Source: an uncultured Massilia sp.
GTDB lineage: Bacteria > Pseudomonadota > Gammaproteobacteria > Burkholderiales > Burkholderiaceae
Assembly (NCBI GenBank): GCA_946481275.1
Contig: CAMLMV010000008.1
Coordinates: forward strand, 112,383 to 176,382
Length of the DNA stretch: 64,000 bases
Reading direction: 5' to 3'
Positions within the stretch are counted from its first letter, which is position 1. Every line of letters begins with the position of its first letter. A model generated the notes under the pieces. That model was not told where the DNA came from. It saw nothing but the letters and a program-made list of their open reading frames with translations, and searched no databases. The translations under genes were made by a program, and so were the position numbers. Below are positions 1 through 8,167 of the stretch, piece by piece.

Positions 1-176
1 GATTCGCCGCGCAGGCGGTCGTTGGTGGCGTTGTCCAGGTCGAACAGGTCGCGCAGCATGCCATCGTCATCGGCCAGCGGGGCCAGCACGGAGTCTTCGA
101 GATCGGCGAAGCGCGACGGGATCAGGCGGCATGTGTCGAACTGCCGCAGCGCCGTCAGGCGGGGGATGAGTTTCAC
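1..176 (-). CDS. RES-domain toxin, N-terminal part (runs off the window)
   Basis: Only the first 58 or so residues are inside the window. The reading frame opens with GTG directly after the antitoxin TGA, with no gap. It shows the start typical of RES toxins: a basic N-terminus, then CRLIPSRF, then FDLDNATNDRLRGE. RES proteins are known toxins that deplete or modify NAD+, or modify phosphoribosyl-pyrophosphate synthetase, when not held by an Xre/MbcA/ParS partner. The partner gene lies immediately upstream, which strongly supports the call. The catalytic Arg-Glu-Ser region lies outside the window, so integrity cannot be judged. Start codon: the GTG at 176 is preferred because a GTG at 180 is in a different frame that soon terminates. 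Confidence 0.8.
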   Translation of the reverse strand, partial: MKLIPRLTALRQFDTCRLIPSRFADLEDSVLAPLADDDGMLRDLFDLDNATNDRLRGE

Positions 177-614
177 TCACAGTCCTCCGCGGCGGGCGTC
201 GAGGAGGCGGCGCACGGTCTGCATCGCCAGCAGGCCGCCGCCCAGCATGTAGGCCAGCGGCGTGCGGCCGTTGAAGATGGGATTGGTGTTGGGGAGGTGG
301 ATCCATTCGTCGGCGAGTTTGTCGCCGTACAGGATGTGCAGGGCTTTATAGATGCCCAGCAGGTAGGAGATGCGGGTGATGCGGTCGACTTCCAGCACCC
401 GCGCGGGGTGCTTCTTCCATTCGTAGAACGACGACGACGACAGGCCGCCGAGCAGCTCGCGCGCATCCTCGTCGCGGATCTGCCAGGCGCCGGCCAGGCG
501 AAAGAATCCTTTCAGGGCCGATTCCGACAGCCGTTCGCGCTCGGAACGCGCGGACAAATCGATGAGTACCGCCGGCTCGAACCGGCTCTTGGGGTAGGCG
601 TAAGCGAAGCTCAT
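177..614 (-). CDS. Xre/MbcA/ParS-type antitoxin (DUF2384)
   Basis: This 145-residue protein is the antitoxin of the RES toxin gene that follows it without a gap. The N-terminal half (about 35-90) is an Xre-like helix-turn-helix region containing LLGGLSSSSFYEWKK. The C-terminal half is the DUF2384 toxin-binding fold, with the hallmark NPIFNGRTPLAYML and a terminal VRRLLDARRGG. Family members bind the RES toxin and repress their own operon. Expression probably starts from the promoter at 639-667, about 25 nt upstream, and a GGAG stretch precedes the ATG. Length and motifs are normal for the family. The antitoxin-first order with an abutting toxin is the usual arrangement. Confidence 0.9.
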   Translation of the reverse strand: MSFAYAYPKSRFEPAVLIDLSARSERERLSESALKGFFRLAGAWQIRDEDARELLGGLSSSSFYEWKKHPARVLEVDRITRISYLLGIYKALHILYGDKLADEWIHLPNTNPIFNGRTPLAYMLGGGLLAMQTVRRLLDARRGGL

Positions 615-638
615 GAGGAATTCTCCGGTTATGGACTA

Positions 639-667
639 TATATACTCCGCTTTCGGATATCGTGCAA
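639..667 (-). promoter_or_regulatory. Putative sigma-70 promoter of the antitoxin-toxin pair
   Basis: Read on the minus strand, TTGCAC (667-662) is followed by a 17-bp spacer and TATATA (644-639). This is close to the sigma-70 consensus and ideally spaced, and it points at the antitoxin start at 614. The stretch is AT-rich against a GC-rich background. Antitoxins of this family usually autorepress, so an operator may overlap it, but no clear palindrome was identified. Confidence 0.6.
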
Positions 668-752
668 GCGTCTTGTACAAACTTTATTGCCGTGCCAGAA
701 TGCAAGGCTTATCAAATCATCATCCTTGCAAACGACGATAAAGGGGGGCGCG

Positions 753-1208
753 ATGCGTCTGCTGTCGATTGGGGTCATGTGCATCAGCATGCTGATGCTG
801 GCTATGGCGAGCGCGGCGCGGCCGTCGCACGACGAGCTGAAAAAACAGGTGGCGGACACCGAGCGTGCCTTCGCCGCGACGATGAAGGCGCGCGACCACG
901 CCGCGTTCACATCCTTCCTGGCCGACGAGGCCATCTTCTTTTCCGGCCCGACCCCGCTGCGCGGGCGCGAGAGCGTCGCCAATGCGTGGCGCAAGTATTA
1001 TGAAGGCGAACGCGCACCATTCTCGTGGGAGCCCGAGCAGGTGGAAGTCGTGGATTCCGGTACGCTGGCCTACAGTGGCGGACCCGTCTACGACCCGAGC
1101 GGCAAAGTCGTCGGGCGCTTCAATTCGATCTGGCGGCTGGAAGCGCCGGGGCGCTGGAAGATCGTGTTCGACCGGGGCGAGGCGCCGCCCTGCAATTGCG
1201 GGAAATAG
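753..1208 (+). CDS. Secreted NTF2-like (SnoaL/DUF4440-type) protein
   Basis: This 151-residue protein has a signal peptide (MRLLSIGVMCISMLMLAMASA, cleavage after about 21) and so is probably periplasmic. The mature part looks like a single NTF2-like fold of the DUF4440/SnoaL type: an N-terminal helix with DTERAFAATMKARDH, the FLADEAIFFSG strand region, LRGRESVANAWRKYY, and a C-terminal IWRLEAPGRWKIVFDRG strand. Such proteins are small binding or isomerase-like domains and the substrate cannot be read from sequence. The ATG at 753 is chosen because it gives the signal peptide and follows a strong AAAGGGGGG ribosome site. The tail ends in a Cys-x-Cys pair (PPCNCGK). It stands alone between the toxin-antitoxin pair and the polysaccharide lyase. 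Confidence 0.75.
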   Translation: MRLLSIGVMCISMLMLAMASAARPSHDELKKQVADTERAFAATMKARDHAAFTSFLADEAIFFSGPTPLRGRESVANAWRKYYEGERAPFSWEPEQVEVVDSGTLAYSGGPVYDPSGKVVGRFNSIWRLEAPGRWKIVFDRGEAPPCNCGK

Positions 1209-1309
1209 CCCGCCCGCTCAACATTGTGACTGCTTGCCTGGGCCGAATTGACACTCTCCAGGACTATCCAGATACTCGAACGCCCAACAACGACGAGCAG
1301 GCTGGAGAC

Positions 1310-3148
1310 ATGATACCGATCCGAACCGTTGCACCGCTGGGGCTGCTGGCGTTCGCCCTCGCGCAGTCCGCCTTTGCCGCCCAAGGCAGGCAGGTTGAAA
1401 AACTCGACCGCGGCGTCGTCGCCGTCGCCACCGGCGGCGGCGTCTTCGTCAGCTGGCGCGTGCTGGGCGTCGACGACCCCGGCACCCGCTTCAACCTGTA
1501 CCGCGATGGCGTCCGCCTGAACGGCGCGCCGCTCGAAGCGAGTAATTTCACGGACGCCTCCGGTACGGCCGCGGCCCGCTATACCGTGCGGCCCATCGTC
1601 GACGGACACGAGAAAAAGGACGAGGCGGCCGGCGCGACCTGGAGGCAGCCCGTCCTGCGCATTCCCGTGCAGCGGCCCGCGGGCGGCATCACGCCCAAGG
1701 GCGAGGCCTACACGTACGACATCAACGACGGCACGCCGGCCGACCTGGACGGCGACGGCCAGTACGAACTGATCGTCAAGTGGCAGCCGACCAATGCCAA
1801 GGACAATTCGCAATCGGGCTACACGGGCAACACGTATGTCGACGCCTATAAACTCGACGGCACCCGGCTGTGGCGCATCGACCTGGGCCGCAACATCCGC
1901 GCGGGCGCCCATTACACGACGGTCGTCGCCTACGACTTCGACGGCAACGGCAAGGCCGAGGTGATGCTGAAGACGGCGGACGGCACGGTGGACGGCCAGG
2001 GCAAGGTGATCGGCGCCGCCAGTGCGGACCACCGCAACGCGAACGGCTACATCCTGTCCGGCCCCGAATATCTGACCGTGTTCGACGGCCGCACGGGCCG
2101 GGCACTGGCGACCACCGGCTACCTGCCGGCCCGCGGTTCGGTGGCGGCGTGGGGCGACAACTACGGCAACCGCGTCGACCGCTTCCTGGGCGGCGTCGCC
2201 TACCTGGACGGCCGCCGGCCGAGCGCCATCTTCTCGCGCGGCTACTACACCCGCGCCGTGGTCGCCGCATGGGACTACCGCGACGGCGTGCTGTCCAGCC
2301 GCTGGGTGTTCGACACGGACAAGGAAGGCAGCGCCGTGCGCGGCCAGGGCTCGCACTGGTTCTCGGTGGCGGACGTCGACGGCGACGGCCGCGACGACAT
2401 CGTATATGGCGCGGCCGCGATCGGCAGCGACGGTCACATGTTGTACAGCACCGGCCTGTGCCACGGAGATGCGCTGCACGTCGGCAAACTCGACCCGACC
2501 CGCGCGGGCCTGCAGGCGTACATGGTCCATGAAACCCCATCGTGCTACGGCGCCACCGGCTCCGAAATGCACGACGCAGGCACGGGCAAGATCCTGTGGG
2601 GTGTCAGCGGCAGCGGCGCCGACGTGGGCCGCGGCGTGTGCGCGGACATCGATCCGAACTACCTTGGCGAGGAATGCTGGGCGTCGCGCGGCGGCCTGAT
2701 GGCGGCCAACGGCCACCAGATTTCCACGGCGCGTCCGGGAAACATGAATTTCGCCAGCTGGTGGGATGGGGACCTGGGCCGCGAACTGCTCGACGGCACC
2801 GTCATCAACAAGTGGCAGCCGGCGACGGGGAGCGTCGTGCGCCTCCTCGACGGCGCGCCGTACGGGGCGGCATCGAACAACGGTACGAAGGCGACGCCGG
2901 TGCTGTCGGCCGACATCCTCGGTGACTGGCGCGAGGAAGTGGTGTGGCGCACGGCCGACAACACGGCGCTGCTCGTGTTCACGACGACGGCGCCGACCAC
3001 GGCGCGCATCCCAACCCTGATGCACGATCCGCAGTACCGGGCGCAGGTGGCGGGGCAGAATGCGGGCTACAACCAGCCGCCGCATCCCAGCTTCTACCTT
3101 GGCGAGGGCATGGGGGCGGTGACGCAGGCGCCGGTCTTTACGCGCTGA
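1310..3148 (+). CDS. Secreted rhamnogalacturonan endolyase, polysaccharide lyase family 11
   Basis: This 612-residue protein resembles the YesW/YesX family, which cleaves the rhamnogalacturonan-I backbone of pectin by beta-elimination. A signal peptide ends near AQSAFA (about residue 24), so the enzyme is exported. The body is the family's beta-propeller with repeated calcium-binding loops: DLDGDGQYELIVKW (about 145), DFDGNGKAEVMLKTADG (about 210) and DVDGDGRDDIVYG (about 355). The C-terminal conserved segment with LMHDPQYR and YNQPPHPSFYLG is present. Length is normal and the frame is intact. The ATG at 1310 is preferred because it opens the signal peptide and follows GGAG. No other pectin genes are nearby, so it appears as an isolated catabolic gene. 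It is convergent with recJ, four bases away. Confidence 0.9.
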   Translation: MIPIRTVAPLGLLAFALAQSAFAAQGRQVEKLDRGVVAVATGGGVFVSWRVLGVDDPGTRFNLYRDGVRLNGAPLEASNFTDASGTAAARYTVRPIVDGHEKKDEAAGATWRQPVLRIPVQRPAGGITPKGEAYTYDINDGTPADLDGDGQYELIVKWQPTNAKDNSQSGYTGNTYVDAYKLDGTRLWRIDLGRNIRAGAHYTTVVAYDFDGNGKAEVMLKTADGTVDGQGKVIGAASADHRNANGYILSGPEYLTVFDGRTGRALATTGYLPARGSVAAWGDNYGNRVDRFLGGVAYLDGRRPSAIFSRGYYTRAVVAAWDYRDGVLSSRWVFDTDKEGSAVRGQGSHWFSVADVDGDGRDDIVYGAAAIGSDGHMLYSTGLCHGDALHVGKLDPTRAGLQAYMVHETPSCYGATGSEMHDAGTGKILWGVSGSGADVGRGVCADIDPNYLGEECWASRGGLMAANGHQISTARPGNMNFASWWDGDLGRELLDGTVINKWQPATGSVVRLLDGAPYGAASNNGTKATPVLSADILGDWREEVVWRTADNTALLVFTTTAPTTARIPTLMHDPQYRAQVAGQNAGYNQPPHPSFYLGEGMGAVTQAPVFTR

Positions 3149-3152
3149 GCGC

Positions 3153-4850
3153 TCAGGCCGGTTCGGCGTGCTCCACCAGCAACTGCACCTTGGTCACGCC
3201 GTTGTACTCGTTGGCATCCAGCCGGAACGCCACGCGGGCCTTGTCGCCCAGCGCATCCGTGTGCCCGAACCAGATGGCATCGTAGCGCCGCCCGTTCCGC
3301 TCCAGCAGCAGCTTGAGGTGCTTGTCCTTCAAAATGCGCTGGCTGACGACGCGGAATTCGTCGCAGAACACGGGCGGCGCGAAGCCCTGGCCCCATACCT
3401 GGCCGTCCAGCAGTTCGATGAATTGCGTGCTGTAGAAATCGTCTTCCAGCGGCCCGTCGGTTTCCACGATCCGCTCCAGCTGCGCTTCCGTCAGCCACGC
3501 GCGGCCGACGGCTTCGAAGGCTTGCGCGAACGTGTCGAAGTGGTCGCCGCGGATCGACAGGCCGGCCGCCATGGAATGGCCGCCGAACTTGTCGATCAGG
3601 CCCGGTACCTTTTTCGACACGAGGTCCAGCGCGTCGCGCAGGTGGAAGCCCGGGATCGAGCGGCCGGACCCCTTGATCCAGCCGTCGCCCGCAGGCGCGA
3701 ACGTGATCGTCGGCCGGTAGAATTTCTCTTTCAGGCGCGACGCGACGATGCCGATCACGCCCTGGTGCCAGCCGTCGTCGAACACGGCGATGGTGCTGGC
3801 GTCGGCCGGGTTGAAATCGTCCAGGTGCAGCAGCGCGGTGCCCTGCATGTCCGCTTCGATCTCGCGCCGCTTCAAATTGATGTCGTTGAGCTGCTGGGCG
3901 ATGGCCCAGGCGCGGCCTTCGTCGTCCGTGATCAGGCATTCGATCCCGAGCGACATGTCTTCCAGGCGGCCGGCGGCGTTCAGGCGCGGGCCGAGGGCGA
4001 AGCCGAGATCGAACGGCGACGCGCAGCGCGCCTCGCGGCCGGACACGCGGAACAGCGCGGCGACACCCGCGTGCATCCGTCCCGCGCGCATGCGCTTCAG
4101 GCCCTGGGCGACGAGGATGCGGTTGTTCGTATCGAGTTTCACCACGTCGGCGACGGTGCCGAGCGCGACGAGGTCGAGCAGGTTGTCGAGCTTGGGCTGC
4201 GTCTGCGCATCGAACACGCCGCGCTTGCGCAACTCCGCGCGCAGCGCCAGCAGCACGTAGAACACGACGCCCACGCCGGCCAGGTGCTTGCTCGGGAAGC
4301 CGCATTCCGGCTGGTTCGGGTTCACGATCACGCGCGCGTCCGGCAGCGCGTCGCCGGGCAGGTGGTGGTCGGTGACGACGACGTCGATGCCGCGCGCCTT
4401 CGCCGCCTCCACGCCGTCGATGCTGGCGATGCCGTTGTCGACCGTGATGATGATGTCCGGGTTCTTTTCGCGGGCCGTCAGCTCGACGATTTCCGGCGTC
4501 AGGCCGTAGCCGTACTCGAAGCGGTTCGGCACGATGTAGTCGACGTTCGCGCCCATCGCGGTGAGGCCGCGGATCGCCGTGGCGCAGGCGGTCGCGCCGT
4601 CGCAGTCGTAGTCGGCGACGATGGTCATCTTCTTGCCGGCCGCGATGGCGTCGGCGAGGTAGACGGCGGCCGCGTCGATCTGGCGCAGCGCGCCGGGCGG
4701 TACCAGCGCCTGGAGTTCGACCGCGAGTTCGCGCGGGTCGCTAAGGCCCCGGGCCGCGTACACGCGCGCGAGGACGGGGTGGATCCCGCCCTGGCGCAGC
4801 ATTTCGGATTGGCGTACGGGGCAGGGGCGGATGGTGATGCGGGTCTTCAA
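3153..4850 (-). CDS. recJ: Single-stranded-DNA-specific exonuclease RecJ
   Basis: RecJ is the 5'-3' single-strand DNA exonuclease used in recombination and mismatch repair. The 565-residue protein has all DHH-family motifs: ADYDCDG (79-85), TVDNG (136-140), TDHHLPG (160-166), and GTVADVV further on. These are followed by the DHHA1 nucleic-acid domain with KFGGHSMAAGLS. Length matches the family (E. coli RecJ is 577). The ATG overlaps the stop of the upstream gene by four bases (ATGA), so translation is probably coupled and the two genes form a transcription unit. No anomalies were seen. Confidence 0.97.
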   Translation of the reverse strand: MKTRITIRPCPVRQSEMLRQGGIHPVLARVYAARGLSDPRELAVELQALVPPGALRQIDAAAVYLADAIAAGKKMTIVADYDCDGATACATAIRGLTAMGANVDYIVPNRFEYGYGLTPEIVELTAREKNPDIIITVDNGIASIDGVEAAKARGIDVVVTDHHLPGDALPDARVIVNPNQPECGFPSKHLAGVGVVFYVLLALRAELRKRGVFDAQTQPKLDNLLDLVALGTVADVVKLDTNNRILVAQGLKRMRAGRMHAGVAALFRVSGREARCASPFDLGFALGPRLNAAGRLEDMSLGIECLITDDEGRAWAIAQQLNDINLKRREIEADMQGTALLHLDDFNPADASTIAVFDDGWHQGVIGIVASRLKEKFYRPTITFAPAGDGWIKGSGRSIPGFHLRDALDLVSKKVPGLIDKFGGHSMAAGLSIRGDHFDTFAQAFEAVGRAWLTEAQLERIVETDGPLEDDFYSTQFIELLDGQVWGQGFAPPVFCDEFRVVSQRILKDKHLKLLLERNGRRYDAIWFGHTDALGDKARVAFRLDANEYNGVTKVQLLVEHAEPA

Positions 4851-5911
4851 AGCAGTCGTTCCAGGGTCGGGCGGCGCCAGAATTTACGTTGCGCCAGTGG
4901 TGTCGTCGTCGTTTCGAGGAGGCCGTCGCGGTGGCTCAGCACGAGGCGCACACTGTTGACGCGACCGTTTTTCAATGCGGCCAGCAGCGGCGCGAACAGT
5001 TCGGTTTCGAGGCGCTGCATCTGCTGCAGCCAGCCGCTCCAGTCGGCCGCGATGCCCGGTCCGACCACGTTGCCGCAGGCGAGCAGCCAGTTGTCGTCGC
5101 CATCGAACAGCCCGTCCAGGCCGGCCAGGGTGTCCAGGCGGCGGTCGGCCAGCGCCGTCAGCCAGCCCGGCGTATCGAACGCGGCCACGCGCGGGCGCAC
5201 GAGCGGCTTGCCGGACACCTTCGCCACCAGTTGCTGGGCGTGTTCGGTTGCCATGCTCGCATTCCCCCACGGCCAGAACGAGTTGATCGGCAACTGGCCG
5301 CGCGCCTCGCGCGCCGCGTTGGCCGGGTCCGTGAACCACGTCACCTGCACGTCGTTCTGCAGCTTGCGGAACGCTCTGGCCTGCGGGCCGGACGGCATCC
5401 AGTCCGTGAGGTTCATGTTCACGGCCGCGTCCGGGCTCGCCGTCGTGATCTCGGTCCAGTCGTCGGCGCGCATGAACCAGGTGTCGCGGGTGCCCCACGC
5501 GAGCGCATAACCCGCGTCTTCGAAGCACGGACGGGCGCTGTCGAACAGGGCGCGCGCTTCGTCCTCGCGCAGGTCGAGCTGGCGCATGTCGCCCATCTGC
5601 AGGTGCGTGCGCGCGATCTGGATATGGGTCGGGTTCACGACGAACCACATGCCGTCGTCCGGATCGAGACCGATTGCGCGCATTGCGCTGGTCGCGACAC
5701 CAGGCACGAGCCCGTGCGCGACGCCCAGCGCCCGCGCGATCCACAGCTCATGCGGCAGGACGCGCGCGTCCGTGTCCAGCGGGCGGTAGCGAACATCTGA
5801 TGTTTTCGACAACAGCGCGGCCAGCGCCGGCGCCTGCAGGGCGCGGGTCAGGTCGGGCGCGAATTCGGGAGCGGGGAGGGCGAACGGCAGGACGAGCGAA
5901 ATGTGGGCCAT
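4847..5911 (-). CDS. Conserved hypothetical protein, translationally coupled to recJ
   Basis: This 354-residue protein was not recognised as a member of any characterised family. It starts MAHISLVLPFALPAPE and has no signal peptide or membrane segment. Conserved-looking stretches include WFVVNPTHIQIARTHLQMGD, YALAWGTRDTWFMRAD, INSFWPWGN and VRLVLSHRDGLLET. Composition and codon use match the neighbours. Its stop overlaps the recJ start by four bases, so both are made from one message. I recall similar genes beside recJ in other Burkholderiales, which would suggest an old linkage, but no mechanism can be inferred. It lacks the metal-binding motifs expected of a phosphoglycerate-mutase-type enzyme, so that label is not applied. 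Confidence 0.75.
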   Translation of the reverse strand: MAHISLVLPFALPAPEFAPDLTRALQAPALAALLSKTSDVRYRPLDTDARVLPHELWIARALGVAHGLVPGVATSAMRAIGLDPDDGMWFVVNPTHIQIARTHLQMGDMRQLDLREDEARALFDSARPCFEDAGYALAWGTRDTWFMRADDWTEITTASPDAAVNMNLTDWMPSGPQARAFRKLQNDVQVTWFTDPANAAREARGQLPINSFWPWGNASMATEHAQQLVAKVSGKPLVRPRVAAFDTPGWLTALADRRLDTLAGLDGLFDGDDNWLLACGNVVGPGIAADWSGWLQQMQRLETELFAPLLAALKNGRVNSVRLVLSHRDGLLETTTTPLAQRKFWRRPTLERLL

Positions 5912-5935
5912 CCCTCTATTCTAGGCGAAATGGAC

Positions 5936-6769
5936 TCAGATGTCCGCCCCCGGTCCCGGCGTTGTCACGTCCGGCGTGGTCGTGGGCGCCGTCGTCGAAT
6001 CGGGCGGCATCCCGGCCGACCCGCCCGGCGGCAGCATCCCGGGCACGGGCGTCAACCCGATGGCTTCGTGATACCACCCCTGGACGAGGACCAGGTGCCG
6101 GTGCTCGTCCTCCAGCGCGAGGGTAAAACCCGCCACGAGATCGTCCTGTCCGGCCTCGCCCGCCAGCATGATCAGCGTTTCCCAGCCGGCGCGGTCGGCC
6201 AGCTCGGCCGTCAGCAGCGCGTGCAGCGACTGGGCCAGGCTCGTGCGCGGGTCGCTCAGTACCTGCACGAGGCCCAGCGACTCGATGCCGGTCACGTCGG
6301 CGCTGGGCGTCTGCGCCGTCGGGTCGCCGCCCAGCGATTCGATCGCGTCCTTCAGCAGCAGGAAGTGGCGGGCTTCGTCGCGCCGGATGTCGGCCACGTG
6401 GTCGCGCGTCATGCCGGCCGGGCCGCCCTGCATCACGTCGCATTTCGCCAGCAGCGCGTCGTAAAGACGGGTACCCGTGCGTTCGAACGCGAGGCGCTCG
6501 CCCAGCTTGTCGAGCAGGATCTGCGGCCGGTCGCCCTTGAGCATGTGCATGCCCATGCTGACCGCGCCCGCCACCGTGCCCGGCATCGGAATGGAGCCGA
6601 TGTCGCCGGCATTCATGATGCACGCCTCGCGCGCGTCCAGCAGGGCGCGCTCGTCGCCCGGGGCGCCGCGGATCGGCGCGTTGTCGCTGCCCTGCATGGC
6701 CGCGGTGTCGATGGGCGACATCTGCACGCCCGTCCGGTTCATGCCCAGGTGTTCGGTCTGCTGTGCCAT
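5936..6769 (-). CDS. Ferritin-like superfamily protein, smaller of a pair
   Basis: This 277-residue protein is predicted to form two four-helix ferritin-like bundles. Metal-ligand-like motifs are HVADIRRDEARHFLLLKD (about 123-140) and LALEDEHRHLVLV (about 230-242). In both, a Glu/Asp is followed by E-x-x-H, as in rubrerythrin or DUF892-type proteins. The N-terminus (first 45 residues) and the C-terminus are disordered, and the tail is rich in Pro, Gly and Thr. The start at 6769 gives MAQQTEH and follows an AAGGGGAA site. It lies 16 bases after the larger ferritin-like gene, on the same strand, so both probably act together. Iron or oxidant handling is the family expectation, but the actual reaction is unknown. 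Confidence 0.65.
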   Translation of the reverse strand: MAQQTEHLGMNRTGVQMSPIDTAAMQGSDNAPIRGAPGDERALLDAREACIMNAGDIGSIPMPGTVAGAVSMGMHMLKGDRPQILLDKLGERLAFERTGTRLYDALLAKCDVMQGGPAGMTRDHVADIRRDEARHFLLLKDAIESLGGDPTAQTPSADVTGIESLGLVQVLSDPRTSLAQSLHALLTAELADRAGWETLIMLAGEAGQDDLVAGFTLALEDEHRHLVLVQGWYHEAIGLTPVPGMLPPGGSAGMPPDSTTAPTTTPDVTTPGPGADI

Positions 6770-6785
6770 CGTATTCCCCTTCGGT

Positions 6786-8006
6786 TCAGGGCATGACGAC
6801 GCCGCCCTGGTTGGCGGGCAGCGTCGTCGTGACGGCCGTCGTCCCCGCCGCGCCGTGGCTGACCAGTTCCGTGCCCGGCGTCCACACATAGCCGGCCGCC
6901 ACCGCCTCGCTGGGCGAGCCGTCGCCGTTCATCTGCCGCCGGTAATCGATGCTGGCCTGGTCCTCGTGCGCCTTCGGCACGAACTGCGTGCCCAGCGCGC
7001 GCAGGTCGACCTCGGCGGCGAGGACCTGCCGTACGTAGTCGCGCTGGCTGCGGAAGGGGATCGGGCCGGAAAAATCGCCGACGATCTCGGCCGGATCGCG
7101 CCGCTCGTAGCGCCGGAAGGCGTCGGCAGCCATGTGGAAGTGACCGAGCTCGTAGTCGAGGCACCGCTCCCAGATGGCCTTGACGTGGTGGTTCGTCTCC
7201 GTCTCGACGCAGCTGTAATAGGTGTAGCACTCGTTCGCCTCGTGCAGCATCCATTGCTCGACCCAGGTCTCCGTCGGGTCCAGCAGCGATTCGTACTGGG
7301 TCACGTGCTGTTCCTCCACCGAGGCGATCTCCGCATACAGCTGGCGCGCCACGGGGTCGGCGAACGTCGGGCCCACGTTCATATAATAGTTGTGCGTCTG
7401 CGCCTCGGCCGCCGTGATCGTCAGCGCGTGCAGCTTGCTGAGCATCGTCGCCATGCTGCGGTCGTACGGAATGCGCACGTCGTCCTGCGGGGCGCGGTGG
7501 TGCTCGGACGTCGGGCGGCCCGGGAGGATGTCCGTATAGCTTTGCAGGATATTGTTCGCGTCCTTGCCCTCCACGCGGTCGAGCAGCGCCGCGTAGCGAT
7601 ATAAATGGTCGAAGTCTTCCAGCAGCCCGAAACGGTACACGCCGGACAGGTAGTCGTCCGGCTCGGCCCGGGCCACGCTCGCCGTCAGCTCGATGGCCAG
7701 CTGTTCGTAGGCGATGGTCGTCTCGAGCGGCGAGTGGTCGGGCGAGAGGAGCCAGTTGACCATCGTGGCCTGGTGCTGCTCGACGCGCCGGACGTCGGCC
7801 AGCGGCTGGCGCAGCGCCATGTTGCAGCGCGCGGCCATGTGCGAGAAGCGCAGGGCCTCGAGCTCGATGCCGTTCATGAGGATGATGCGCATGCGGGTAA
7901 AGGCATCGTCGTCCAGCTTGCTGATCGGCTTGCGCACCATGTCGCGCCACGTGGTGCGCTGCCGGTCGAGCGGCGTGCCCTTGGAATCGAAGACGGAAAA
8001 AGCCAT
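6786..8006 (-). CDS. Ferritin-like superfamily protein, larger of a pair
   Basis: This 406-residue protein is helix-rich with repeated carboxylate/histidine motifs. These include FEDFDHLYRYAAL-like helices, TAAEAQTHNYYMNVG, EIASVEEQHVTQYESLLD, HEANECYTYYSCVETETNHH and CLDYELGHFHMAADAF. The E-x-x-H pairs on successive helices are the signature of a di-iron four-helix bundle, and there seem to be two bundles. No signal peptide was seen. The start at 8006 follows GGAGGTCGACC. The C-terminal 60 residues are Gly/Thr/Val-rich and probably unstructured. It heads a two-gene unit with the smaller ferritin-like gene. Known roles of such proteins (iron storage, peroxide handling, unknown oxygenase activity) are only suggestions here. 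Confidence 0.6.
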   Translation of the reverse strand: MAFSVFDSKGTPLDRQRTTWRDMVRKPISKLDDDAFTRMRIILMNGIELEALRFSHMAARCNMALRQPLADVRRVEQHQATMVNWLLSPDHSPLETTIAYEQLAIELTASVARAEPDDYLSGVYRFGLLEDFDHLYRYAALLDRVEGKDANNILQSYTDILPGRPTSEHHRAPQDDVRIPYDRSMATMLSKLHALTITAAEAQTHNYYMNVGPTFADPVARQLYAEIASVEEQHVTQYESLLDPTETWVEQWMLHEANECYTYYSCVETETNHHVKAIWERCLDYELGHFHMAADAFRRYERRDPAEIVGDFSGPIPFRSQRDYVRQVLAAEVDLRALGTQFVPKAHEDQASIDYRRQMNGDGSPSEAVAAGYVWTPGTELVSHGAAGTTAVTTTLPANQGGVVMP

Positions 8007-8167
8007 GGTCGACCTCCTGTCTGCGTTCGATAGTCTTGCAGTGCCCGGAGTTCCGGCGATTTTACGGTGTGTGCAAGATAGAAAAAGTACTTCCAATTGT
8101 GACAACGCCCCACACGGATGAGCGTTGTGTGGCAAACTGCGGGACCAATGCATTTACCCTGGAGCCC

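Noticed and set aside
1088..3085. A 665-codon minus-strand frame opposite the polysaccharide lyase
   Set aside because: Same antisense artefact. The plus-strand frame has a signal peptide and family motifs.
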